From: RGIG4079 sp045637505
GTDB lineage: Bacteria > Bacteroidota > Bacteroidia > Bacteroidales > Muribaculaceae
DNA length: 5,685 bases
Direction: 5' to 3'
Assembly: GCA_045637505.1 (NCBI GenBank)
Contig: JAZTZO010000054.1
Span: 1 to 5,685 of the forward strand
Shown here: piece by piece, positions 1 to 5,605 of the stretch
Layout of the letters: every line of letters starts with the position of its first letter
Position numbering within the stretch: position 1 is the stretch's first letter
The notes under the pieces: generated by a model
The model's database searches: none
Seen by the model: the letters and a program-made list of their open reading frames with translations, nothing else
Told to the model about the DNA's origin: nothing
Position numbers and translations under genes: made by a program

Positions 1-4
1 CCCC

Positions 5-1234
5 CTAATCGAAAAGAGTCAGTTGAGGCGGTGGATTTTCGTCTAAAATCCCCATATTTTCCCAATCTTTTTCGGGATTGTTAAACAAACTATAGAAATC
101 GACATAATACATCAGTGTAATCCGTATCATTGTAGCCAATCCAGAGAAACTCCAAGGTCGTTCCAACCGTTTTTGCATTATCATTAATAGCAAATTGGCA
201 ATCAAGGTAACCCAAACTTGAATTTTAATGGCATTAGCACTTTCTCCATAGAAGTATTTCAAGGGGAAATTTTGCTTGATTTGCTTGAAAAGCAGTTCAA
301 TTTCCCATCGTTGGCGATAAATAGCGATAATATCATTTGGATCTGAGTCCATATCATTAGTTAGCAATGATATTAGTTTGCGTTTTTTAATGTCAACATG
401 CGTTATTATTCGAGCATTATGGACAATAGTTTCACCACCACTTATTTTCTTTGTAAATAGAACATCCTGTATCCTAACTTCCATTAACCCATCAGTCGTT
501 TGGTACATCGTGTCGCTTATTATTGAATAAGTTAGCGACTTTTTCATCTTTGTTACGTATATAACTCCTTTTTGGGTAAGTTCTTCAAACTTCTCATAGT
601 CAATGTAGGCTCTATCCATTGCAATAATATCCCCTTTGCTCAAATGCGATGGCTTAAGCATAAATGAATCATTGGTTGCCGCAGATGTAAACTTAATATC
701 AGATGGAACACCTTCATTTGCATGTATTACCGTATGAACCTTTATTCCACCTTTTTTCTTGCCGCTTTTAGGGTGCCGTCCCACTCCTTTGAATATTAGA
801 TTAGAGAACAGTGTTATAGTAGTAGAATCGAGGATTTGGAGTCTGTCCATCCATTTTGGGCGCTTACGGCGTCGGCTGTCCGATATAAGTTCATGCCTAT
901 ACTTTGTATACAAATCGCGATATATAGCCTCAAATATTGCTTCTGGGCGTCGTTTATTGGCATCGGCAAGCGTGCTACGGCTAATCTTAAACTTAATTCC
1001 TATATGTATCAACTTGTTAGTGTCGGCTAATAACGACGTAGTTATCTCGCGCAAAGAATCAAAACGTTTGATTACAGCATAAAGCATTACAATCAAGTGA
1101 ATCCACACATTAAAGTGTTTTGTGTAGCGTTCTCCACCCAAATCTTGGCTGATTTGAAGAATTTTTGACTTGTCAAGCAATTTTATTACTTGAGAATATA
1201 GCGGCTGTCCGATAAAATGCTTACTTTTGCTCAT
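5..1234 (-). CDS. IS4-family DDE transposase (DUF4372 N-terminus), 409 aa
   Basis: This is the transposase of the IS, catalysing cut-and-paste movement. The N-terminal 70 or so residues resemble the DUF4372 domain (GQPLY, later SLREI), followed by a DDE_Tnp_1 domain. Numbered from the ATG, the catalytic residues are D136 (LQILDSTT), D207 (IIAMDRAY) and E313. E313 sits in a perfect IS4 signature Y-x2-R-x3-E-x6-K (YRQRWEIELLFKQIK). The protein looks complete and uninterrupted and ends in PPQLTLFD. The reading frame is open 18 codons further to a TTG at 1286-1288, but that codon lies inside the predicted -33 promoter element, so the ATG at 1232-1234 is chosen. No Shine-Dalgarno is visible, which is common in Bacteroidetes. 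The element is probably active or recently so, since a second copy is present and the catalytic set is intact. Confidence 0.93.
   Translation of the reverse strand: MSKSKHFIGQPLYSQVIKLLDKSKILQISQDLGGERYTKHFNVWIHLIVMLYAVIKRFDSLREITTSLLADTNKLIHIGIKFKISRSTLADANKRRPEAIFEAIYRDLYTKYRHELISDSRRRKRPKWMDRLQILDSTTITLFSNLIFKGVGRHPKSGKKKGGIKVHTVIHANEGVPSDIKFTSAATNDSFMLKPSHLSKGDIIAMDRAYIDYEKFEELTQKGVIYVTKMKKSLTYSIISDTMYQTTDGLMEVRIQDVLFTKKISGGETIVHNARIITHVDIKKRKLISLLTNDMDSDPNDIIAIYRQRWEIELLFKQIKQNFPLKYFYGESANAIKIQVWVTLIANLLLMIMQKRLERPWSFSGLATMIRITLMYYVDFYSLFNNPEKDWENMGILDENPPPQLTLFD
873..885. repeat. Internal copy of the IS end core (CGGCTGTCCGATA)
   Basis: This 13-bp string inside the transposase gene recurs exactly at 1202-1214 and contains TGTCCGATA, the core of the terminal repeats. 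Here it encodes part of SDSRR. At 1202-1214 it encodes FIGQP in another reading frame, so the repeat is in the DNA and not the protein. A role such as a transposase-binding site is only inference. Confidence 0.4.
1202..1214. repeat. Second internal copy of the IS end core
   Basis: It is identical to 873-885 over 13 bp. It continues as AAA, so GCTGTCCGATAAAA (1204-1217) also matches the IS end at 5576-5589 over 14 bp, with the same plus-strand orientation as that end. It overlaps codons 6-10 of the transposase. Confidence 0.45.
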
Positions 1235-1257
1235 GGTTATAAAGTTTGTTGCAAAAC

Positions 1258-1289
1258 CAAAATAACCACAAAGGGCTGAATCCTGCAAA
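1258..1289 (-). promoter_or_regulatory. Bacteroides-type promoter of the transposase gene
   Basis: On the minus strand, TTTG (1289-1286) is followed after exactly 20 bp by TTATTTTG (1265-1258). This fits the Bacteroides -33 TTTG / -7 TAnnTTTG consensus with one mismatch. Transcription would begin near 1250, about 16 nt before the ATG at 1234. The -33 element lies in and beside the loop of the hairpin at 1272-1302. Confidence 0.5.
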
Positions 1290-1310
1290 TGGAATCAGCC
1301 CTAATTTTTT
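1272..1310 (+). terminator. Hairpin plus T-tract at the outer end of the IS
   Basis: AGGGCTGA (1272-1279) pairs with TCAGCCCT (1295-1302). After one mismatch TCC/GGA adds three pairs around a 7-nt loop. Six T follow at 1305-1310. On the plus strand this has the form of a rho-independent terminator that would stop transcripts leaving the IS. On the minus strand the same hairpin would form only in transcripts entering from outside. Confidence 0.55.
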
Positions 1311-1326
1311 ATTCTATCAAAAAAAG

Positions 1327-1338
1327 TTTTATCGGACA
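1327..1338. repeat. Terminal inverted repeat of IS copy 1 (transposase 5' side)
   Basis: TTTTATCGGACA is the exact reverse complement of 5578-5589, on the opposite side of the transposase gene in copy 2. It could extend outward by a base, but the next bases are C (1339, read G on the minus strand) and C (5577), which do not match. Confidence 0.82.
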
Positions 1339-1524
1339 CTAATAAAAAACAATAATTACATTATCGCAAAAAATTGAGAGAGCCGATTATTAATTTTGTA
1401 ACTTAATAAGTTAGTGGTGTATGTCGTAATTCTATTAAATTCGTAGGGCTCTTTACAATGAAAACACAATATTAAAACATAGTACATATTTTGCCCATAA
1501 TACATATTATGTTAAATAGTGATT

Positions 1525-1701
1525 TTAGAGAGTAAAGAAGATAAGTGGAAAATATCCCCCTCCATTATTGCCCTCATTTAAATCTCCAAATATAGTTTTA
1601 TTTAGAGCTGTTTGTGTTGAGGTATTCTATACTAATTTTTCTTTGGTAAAATTATCAGTCTTTAAATTACCTTCAATAATTGATCGACTAAAATTTTACA
1701 T
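1525..1701 (-). pseudogene. Possible remnant of a small peptide gene
   Basis: Read on the minus strand from the ATG at 1701, the frame has stop codons at 1698-1696 and 1629-1627 and ends at 1527-1525. Between the stops it gives protein-like text: first IIEGNLKTDNFTKEKLV, then ALNKTIFGDLNEGNNGGG followed by YFPLIFFTL. The FTKEKL-then-Gly-rich-then-hydrophobic pattern is reminiscent of short peptides with a double-glycine leader. I cannot assign a family, and AT-rich noncoding DNA can give such text by chance. Confidence 0.15.
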
Positions 1702-2126
1702 GAAGCTTTGACGAAGTATATATAATAATAACCATTGTAGTATATTGCTTGATTTTTTGGTTGCTATTTTTCTAACAATTTCAATCGAGCTAAATAAAAT
1801 AACCTATTTTAAAAGGAGAATTTATAATGATTTATATGGTATTTTATTGCTTTTAGATTTTGATATTTAAATTGAATTCATGTAGATGTATGTAAATATC
1901 GTTAGAAAATCCACTTTGATTTTGAGTTTAAAATTGCAAACCCATGCATTGTTACTTAAACTATTCGCAATTACAAATGCAACAGACTAATTACATATAA
2001 TAATAGCTTAAATTATTCAAAAGTAACCAAGTTATTATATGCCCAACTTAGTAGTTAGTAATATTAAATTGGTAATTTACGACATATAACGATTTAAAAC
2101 AAGTAATTTTACGTGTTAAGTATTTT

Positions 2127-2158
2127 TTACATGCACATGTAATTGATATATTTACATG
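2127..2158. promoter_or_regulatory. Operator-like inverted repeat with a third half-site
   Basis: TTACATG and CATGTAA form perfect 7-bp arms around a CA centre at 2127-2142. A third TTACATG follows at 2152-2158, so the direct half-sites start 25 bp apart, and the longer string TTTACATGCA repeats at 2126-2135 and 2151-2160. The form suits a dimeric DNA-binding protein, and the downstream gene encodes an HTH protein. However, the site is over 200 bp from that gene's promoter, so the link is conjecture. Confidence 0.2.
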
Positions 2159-2371
2159 CAGTTAGCATAAATAGGTTAAAGTTATAGGTTAATAGTTGTT
2201 GTGTGATAATGATAATTAACTATGATTGAAGGGTTAAGTGTGTAGCAATTAATGTTTTATGTTGTAATTTTTAAAGAATTAGTTTGACCATATGACTATC
2301 CTATTCTCCCCTCCTCTATTGGCGTATTTACGGAAACAAATATGGAAAGATTGGCTTTTTACCATTGAAAA

Positions 2372-2403
2372 TTTGGTTAATCAAATATTTGTGATTACAT
2401 TTG
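2372..2403 (+). promoter_or_regulatory. Bacteroides-type promoter of the HTH gene
   Basis: TTTG (2372-2375) and TACATTTG (2396-2403) are 20 bp apart, a full match to the Bacteroides TTTG / TAnnTTTG consensus. Transcription would start near 2410 and leave about a 25-nt leader before the ATG at 2436. This supports that start over the upstream in-frame ATG at 2292. Confidence 0.65.
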
Positions 2404-2435
2404 CATCTCTAAATAATTACAAAATCAAATTGCAA

Positions 2436-2978
2436 ATGGATATTGTAACTCGCTTAAAACAATTCATGGTAGCATTAAATATTGCAAATTCTCAATTTGC
2501 TGATACTTGCCGTATACCACGCCCTACTATCTCTCAAATACTTAATGGTCGAAACAAGAAGATAAGTGATGAGTTAATTAGTAAAATTCATGAGGCTTAT
2601 CCTCAATTATCTGTCTTATGGTTAATGTTTGGCGAGGGAGATATGATGGTGGGGTCAAATATTAAAATCTCTGAGCCTAAAATAGGAGATAATGTTAGCT
2701 TTAATAATGAGCAAAATTCTGAAGATGAATCAATAATGCGTAGTTTTGATTTTGATTCTCCTATTATAGAAAGTCAACCAGAAAAAATTTCAGTCAATAT
2801 TCCTCATCAAAACTCTGTTCAGAAAGTGGAATATCGTGAATCTGATAAGGTTGCTGTAAGTAAAGGGGTAAATACGCCAAATCCAATGGTAATTAATGCA
2901 AAATCAAAGAGAGTAATAGAGATTAGGGTTTTCTATGATGATAATAGCTATGAAATTTTTGTTCCTCAAAAAAAATAG
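2436..2978 (+). CDS. XRE-like helix-turn-helix protein, 180 aa
   Basis: This is a putative cytoplasmic DNA-binding regulator. Residues about 4-65 form an XRE/Cro-type HTH domain: MDIVTRLKQF, then NSQFADTCRIPRPTISQIL as the HTH with PRPTISQIL as the likely recognition helix, then NGRNKKISDELISKI and LWLMFGEGDMM. Residues about 75-155 are polar, acidic and probably disordered. The C-terminus (VIEIRVFYDDNSYEIFVP) is a short predicted beta hairpin. Small proteins with this N-terminus are widespread in Bacteroidales, but their targets are mostly unknown. The frame is open back to an ATG at 2292. The start at 2436 is preferred because a consensus promoter lies at 2372-2403, between the two starts, and because MDIVTRLKQF is where the HTH domain normally begins. 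It has its own promoter and terminator, so it is monocistronic. Confidence 0.85.
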   Translation: MDIVTRLKQFMVALNIANSQFADTCRIPRPTISQILNGRNKKISDELISKIHEAYPQLSVLWLMFGEGDMMVGSNIKISEPKIGDNVSFNNEQNSEDESIMRSFDFDSPIIESQPEKISVNIPHQNSVQKVEYRESDKVAVSKGVNTPNPMVINAKSKRVIEIRVFYDDNSYEIFVPQKK

Positions 2979-3009
2979 TAAAACAAATTATATAAAAGAT
3001 AAAGTTGGG

Positions 3010-3040
3010 GCCTTCTTGATTTGTTCGAGAAGGCTTTTTT
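3010..3040 (+). terminator. Rho-independent terminator after the HTH gene
   Basis: GCCTTCT (3010-3016) pairs with AGAAGGC (3028-3034). Three further inner pairs (one T-G) close a 5-nt loop, and six T follow at 3035-3040. It lies 31 nt after the stop codon. There is no T-tract for the minus strand, so it acts one way and separates this gene from the pyr operon. Confidence 0.85.
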
Positions 3041-3053
3041 ATAAAATTAATTC

Positions 3054-3084
3054 TTGTAGTTATGAATTATAAGAACTATCTTTG
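3054..3084 (+). promoter_or_regulatory. Bacteroides-type promoter of the pyr operon
   Basis: TTG (3054-3056, preceded by C) and TATCTTTG (3077-3084) are separated by 20 bp, matching the Bacteroides -33/-7 consensus. The start of transcription would fall near 3091, about 16 nt before the ATG at 3107. Nothing resembling an attenuator or pyrimidine-sensing leader fits in so short a leader. Confidence 0.7.
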
Positions 3085-3106
3085 TATATGATATTACAAT
3101 AGATTT

Positions 3107-3874
3107 ATGACTCGTTATATAAGACTAATCGTGTGGTTGATATTATCGCATATATGTATTTGTGCACATGCGATAATCTTAGATGATAGTACTATTGTGG
3201 TATTGGCTTCGTGGAATAAGAACGAGCAACATCAATTTAATTATTCTCAATGTAATTATGAGATAAAAGGAACTGACACAATAAGTGCAGAGAATATTGC
3301 TCGTAGGTTTAAAATAATAGTGGATGATTCTACACAACATTTATATTCGTTGAATTATGTCCGTATAAATATGCCCTCAATAGGCGACTCAATTCCGTTG
3401 GACGAATCTCCATTACGTCTTATGACAAATTGTAATGGCGCTTTGTTAAAAGTATTGAATTGGGATGGTTATTTAGCATGGAGACAAAATGATGTTGATG
3501 TCACCTCTGCCACATTGTTCCCATATGTAGCAATGCTTTCTTTTAATGGTAAAAAATTAAGGTTAAATTACCATTATCATGGTATGGCATTTGTTAGTGG
3601 AGATGTTATTGGAATTAAAGATTCAATAAAATCAGAGTCAGATATGGTTGTAACTCAAGATTTTCGAAATTTGGGAAATTATGAGTTAATTACAGTAACA
3701 ACATCTACTAAATATCGTTATAAAACCAATGACTCCCCTATCCCAGTCACTGATAAATTTACGCAAGTGATTGATAGCAAAAAAGGATGGCCTATTGCTA
3801 CCTATTACGAACGTCGTAAAGAAGAAGGTGAAACAATTGTTCTTAATACGTGGAATATAAAACTAATAGACTGA
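3107..3874 (+). CDS. Secreted protein of unknown function, 255 aa, first gene of the pyr operon
   Basis: I do not recognise the family. Residues 1-22 look like a Sec signal peptide: TRYIR, a hydrophobic stretch (LIVWLILSHICIC) and a likely signal peptidase I site after AHA. There is no clear lipobox despite C17 and C19. The mature part of about 233 residues alternates polar and hydrophobic residues as in beta-rich periplasmic proteins, and has no further membrane segment. Recognisable phrases are ILDDSTIVVLASWN near the N-terminus and QVIDSKKGWPIATYYERR near the C-terminus. The latter recalls the 'D-x-x-x-GWP' turn seen in several Bacteroidetes beta-sheet domains of unknown function. It sits 22 nt after the promoter and 20 nt before pyrK, with no terminator between, so it should be co-transcribed with pyrKD. 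Nothing in the sequence shows a role in pyrimidine synthesis. The gene is intact. Confidence 0.8.
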   Translation: MTRYIRLIVWLILSHICICAHAIILDDSTIVVLASWNKNEQHQFNYSQCNYEIKGTDTISAENIARRFKIIVDDSTQHLYSLNYVRINMPSIGDSIPLDESPLRLMTNCNGALLKVLNWDGYLAWRQNDVDVTSATLFPYVAMLSFNGKKLRLNYHYHGMAFVSGDVIGIKDSIKSESDMVVTQDFRNLGNYELITVTTSTKYRYKTNDSPIPVTDKFTQVIDSKKGWPIATYYERRKEEGETIVLNTWNIKLID

Positions 3875-3894
3875 AATCAAATAATAACAGTGTT

Positions 3895-4668
3895 ATGAAG
3901 AAATATATCTTAGATTTAAAGGTTGTGGAAAATCGTAGGATACATGAGTTATATACGTTACTCATATTAACTCCTGCCGATGGTTCTATGCTTCCCGAAA
4001 TGTTGCCTGGACAATTTGTACAGGTTGCAGTTGATGGCTCTAAAACGACTTTTTTGCGCCGTCCAATTTCAATTAATAATGTCGATCGCGAAAACAACCA
4101 CTTGTGGTTGTTGGTAAGAATGGCTGGAGAAGGAACAAAGGCGTTAATGGCACTAAATGTATCTGATACATTGAATGTAATGTTGCCATTGGGTAATGCA
4201 TTCAACCTACCTAAAGACATTAATGATAGCATTCTTTTAGCTGGAGGTGGCGTAGGAGTTGCTCCTATGTTATATTGGGGTGCTCAACTTAAAACAAAAG
4301 GTTTTCAGCCTAAATTTTTAATAGGAGCTCGTTCAGCAAAAGATGTATTGCAACTTGACGAATTTGAAAAAATAGGAAAAGTATTTGTATCTACCGAAGA
4401 TGGCTCAATGGGAGAAAAGGGATTAGTAACTACTAATACAATATTAGCAACAAATATTGATAAGATATTTTGTTGTGGCCCTGCTCCAATGATGAAGGCT
4501 ATTGCAAAGGTCGCAAAAGATAGAGATATTGATTGTGAAGTGTCATTGGAGAATATGATGGCTTGTGGACTTGGCGCATGTCTATGCTGCGTTGAAAATA
4601 CAGTTAAAGGAAATGTATGTGTATGCACCGAAGGTCCGGTGTTTAATATAAAGGAATTAACATGGTAA
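3895..4668 (+). CDS. pyrK: Dihydroorotate dehydrogenase B, electron transfer subunit (PyrK), 257 aa
   Basis: PyrK carries electrons from the FMN of PyrD through a [2Fe-2S] cluster and FAD to NAD+, in the fourth step of UMP synthesis in the cytoplasm. Domains in order are a ferredoxin-reductase-like FAD domain with RRPIS at 55-59, an NAD-binding domain with GGGVGVAP at 117-124 and CGPAPMM at 194-200, and a C-terminal [2Fe-2S] region with cysteines 224, 229, 232 and 244 (C-x4-C-x2-C-x11-C) ending TEGPVF. Extra cysteines at 231 and 242 sit beside the ligands. The length is usual for the family. The frame is open to an ATG at 3850, but this lies inside the previous gene, and MKKYILDLKV at 3895 is a typical PyrK start. 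No clear Shine-Dalgarno precedes it. The gene overlaps pyrD by 7 nt. Confidence 0.96.
   Translation: MKKYILDLKVVENRRIHELYTLLILTPADGSMLPEMLPGQFVQVAVDGSKTTFLRRPISINNVDRENNHLWLLVRMAGEGTKALMALNVSDTLNVMLPLGNAFNLPKDINDSILLAGGGVGVAPMLYWGAQLKTKGFQPKFLIGARSAKDVLQLDEFEKIGKVFVSTEDGSMGEKGLVTTNTILATNIDKIFCCGPAPMMKAIAKVAKDRDIDCEVSLENMMACGLGACLCCVENTVKGNVCVCTEGPVFNIKELTW
4651..4655 (+). promoter_or_regulatory. Ribosome binding site of pyrD inside pyrK
   Basis: AAGGA lies 6 nt before the pyrD ATG at 4662, within the last codons of pyrK. The pyrK stop (TAA 4666-4668) falls just after the pyrD start, so the two are likely translationally coupled and made in similar amounts for the heterotetramer. Confidence 0.6.
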
Positions 4669-5597
4669 ATTTAGGTGTAAATATAGGTGGTCTAAACCTC
4701 AAAAATCCGGTTTTGACTGCGTCGGGAACATTTGGATATGGAGAAGAGTTTGCCGACTTTATCGATTTAAATCGTTTGGGTGGTTTTATTATTAAAGGTA
4801 CAACGATAAACCATCGAGAAGGAAATCCCTACCCTCGTATGGCTGAAACCCCATCGGGTATGCTTAATGCTGTCGGCCTACAAAATAAAGGTGTTGATTA
4901 TTTTGTTGAGAATATTTATCCACGCATAAAAGATGTTGATTCACATGTAATTGTTAATGTCTCGGGTGCAACTATCGATGATTATGTTGCTGTGTGTGAA
5001 AAACTTGCTCCACTTGATAAAATTAACGCTATAGAGGTAAATATCTCATGTCCCAATGTGAAGCAAGGTGGTATGGCTTTCGGCACAACTTGCGAGGGGG
5101 CTGCACAAGTAACAAAGGCTGTTCGAAAAGCATTCCCCAAAACTGTAATTATAAAATTATCCCCCAATGTAACTGATATAACTGAAATAGCTCGTGCTGT
5201 TGAAGCCGAAGGAGCTGACTCGGTTTCATTGATTAATACTTTATTGGGTATGGCTATTGATGTAGAACGTCAACGCCCATATCTATCAACAATTACAGGG
5301 GGCTTGTCTGGTCCGGCTGTTCGTCCAGTTGCAGTGCGCATGGTGTGGCAAGTTGCTAAAACTGTGAATATCCCAGTGATAGGACTTGGTGGTATAATGA
5401 ATGGCCGTGATGCTATTGAATTTATGCTCGCTGGAGCAAGTGCTATTCAAGTGGGAACTGCTAATTTTGTGGATCCTTCAGTTACTATGAAAATAATTGA
5501 TTATATGGAAGATTATTGCCTACGTCATGGAGTTAAGGATATTAACGAGATTGTAGGTATGATAAATAAATTATTGCTGTCCGATAAAAATCGATAA
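4662..5597 (+). CDS. pyrD: Dihydroorotate dehydrogenase B, catalytic subunit (PyrD), 311 aa, 3' end altered by IS
   Basis: This is a class 1B dihydroorotate dehydrogenase: an FMN TIM-barrel enzyme oxidising dihydroorotate to orotate, working with PyrK and NAD+. Visible family features are SGTFGYGEEF (21-30), KGTT with FMN lysine K46, NPYPR (55-59) and NAVGLQN (69-75). VNISCPNVKQGG carries the class 1 catalytic cysteine C130. Also present are K165 (IIKLSPN), NTLLGMAID (192-200), GGLSG (213-217), GLGGI (241-245) and the phosphate-binding region QVGTANF (263-269). The enzyme core is complete. The IS inverted repeat begins at 5578, within codon 306, so the last six codons (LSDKNR for residues 306-311 being CTG TCC GAT AAA AAT CGA) and the TAA are IS sequence. 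The family normally ends at about this length, so only a few native residues are likely lost and activity may remain. Confidence 0.95.
   Translation: MVNLGVNIGGLNLKNPVLTASGTFGYGEEFADFIDLNRLGGFIIKGTTINHREGNPYPRMAETPSGMLNAVGLQNKGVDYFVENIYPRIKDVDSHVIVNVSGATIDDYVAVCEKLAPLDKINAIEVNISCPNVKQGGMAFGTTCEGAAQVTKAVRKAFPKTVIIKLSPNVTDITEIARAVEAEGADSVSLINTLLGMAIDVERQRPYLSTITGGLSGPAVRPVAVRMVWQVAKTVNIPVIGLGGIMNGRDAIEFMLAGASAIQVGTANFVDPSVTMKIIDYMEDYCLRHGVKDINEIVGMINKLLLSDKNR
5578..5589. repeat. Terminal inverted repeat of IS copy 2 (transposase 3' side)
   Basis: TGTCCGATAAAA matches the complement of 1327-1338 exactly. It lies inside the pyrD reading frame, where TCC-GAT-AAA is read as Ser-Asp-Lys. The next sequence, ATCGATAAAG, diverges from the other end. 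Confidence 0.82.
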
Positions 5598-5605
5598 AGT
5601 ATATA

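Larger units (their letters stand above)
1..1338 (-). mobile_element. IS4-family insertion sequence, copy 1 (one end missing)
   Basis: The element has one transposase gene, read right to left. Its outer end is the 12-bp sequence TTTTATCGGACA at 1327-1338. The inverted complement, TGTCCGATAAAA, is found at 5578-5589 in the second copy, on the far side of the transposase stop codon, so the two are the terminal inverted repeats. Aligning the copies puts the missing end of this copy about 84 bp left of position 1, for a full length of about 1.42 kb, usual for IS4-family elements. The exact outermost base is uncertain by 1-2 nt, because the next base differs between the ends. No target duplication can be tested here because the left flank is outside the window. 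Confidence 0.88.
1339..2371. other. AT-rich intergenic stretch with no convincing gene
   Basis: About 1 kb lies between the IS end and the promoter of the HTH gene. It is visibly richer in A and T than the genes and has no long open reading frame in either direction. I saw no tRNA, rRNA or recognised riboswitch. Small items inside are a possible decayed peptide frame on the minus strand (1525-1701), a 9-codon ORF with a good Shine-Dalgarno (AGGAG 1814-1818, ATG 1827, stop 1854-1856), an inverted repeat (2127-2142), and a 9-bp direct repeat ATAGGTTAA at 2171-2179 and 2184-2192. The length and decay suggest former genes eroded next to an IS, but that is inference. Confidence 0.6.

Noticed and set aside
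759..1082. Plus-strand reading frames of 107 and 64 codons opposite the transposase
   Set aside because: They are antisense shadows of a gene with intact catalytic motifs, with no recognisable domain.
1235..1288. 18-residue N-terminal extension of the transposase from a TTG codon
   Set aside because: It overlaps the predicted promoter and hairpin, and the family domain begins just after the ATG at 1232-1234.
1391..1398. TAATTTTG, a match to the Bacteroides -7 box on the plus strand just outside the IS
   Set aside because: No TTG lies at the needed 19-21 bp upstream (the nearest is 14 bp away), and no gene follows.
1400..1412. Short palindrome AACTTAATAAGTT
   Set aside because: Six-base arms made almost wholly of A and T are expected by chance in this AT-rich stretch.
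1339..2371. Search for CRISPR repeats, tRNA, replication genes or iterons
   Set aside because: There are no regularly spaced repeats of useful length, no tRNA-like cloverleaf and no replication protein gene. The one 9-bp direct repeat (2171-2192) is too little to call an origin.
2292..2435. In-frame N-terminal extension of the HTH protein by 48 residues
   Set aside because: A consensus promoter sits inside it, the HTH domain starts naturally at the 2436 ATG, and the extension resembles no usual part of such proteins.
3843..5167. Minus-strand frames opposite pyrK and pyrD
   Set aside because: They lie fully opposite clear pyrK and pyrD coding sequence and show no domain or promoter of their own.
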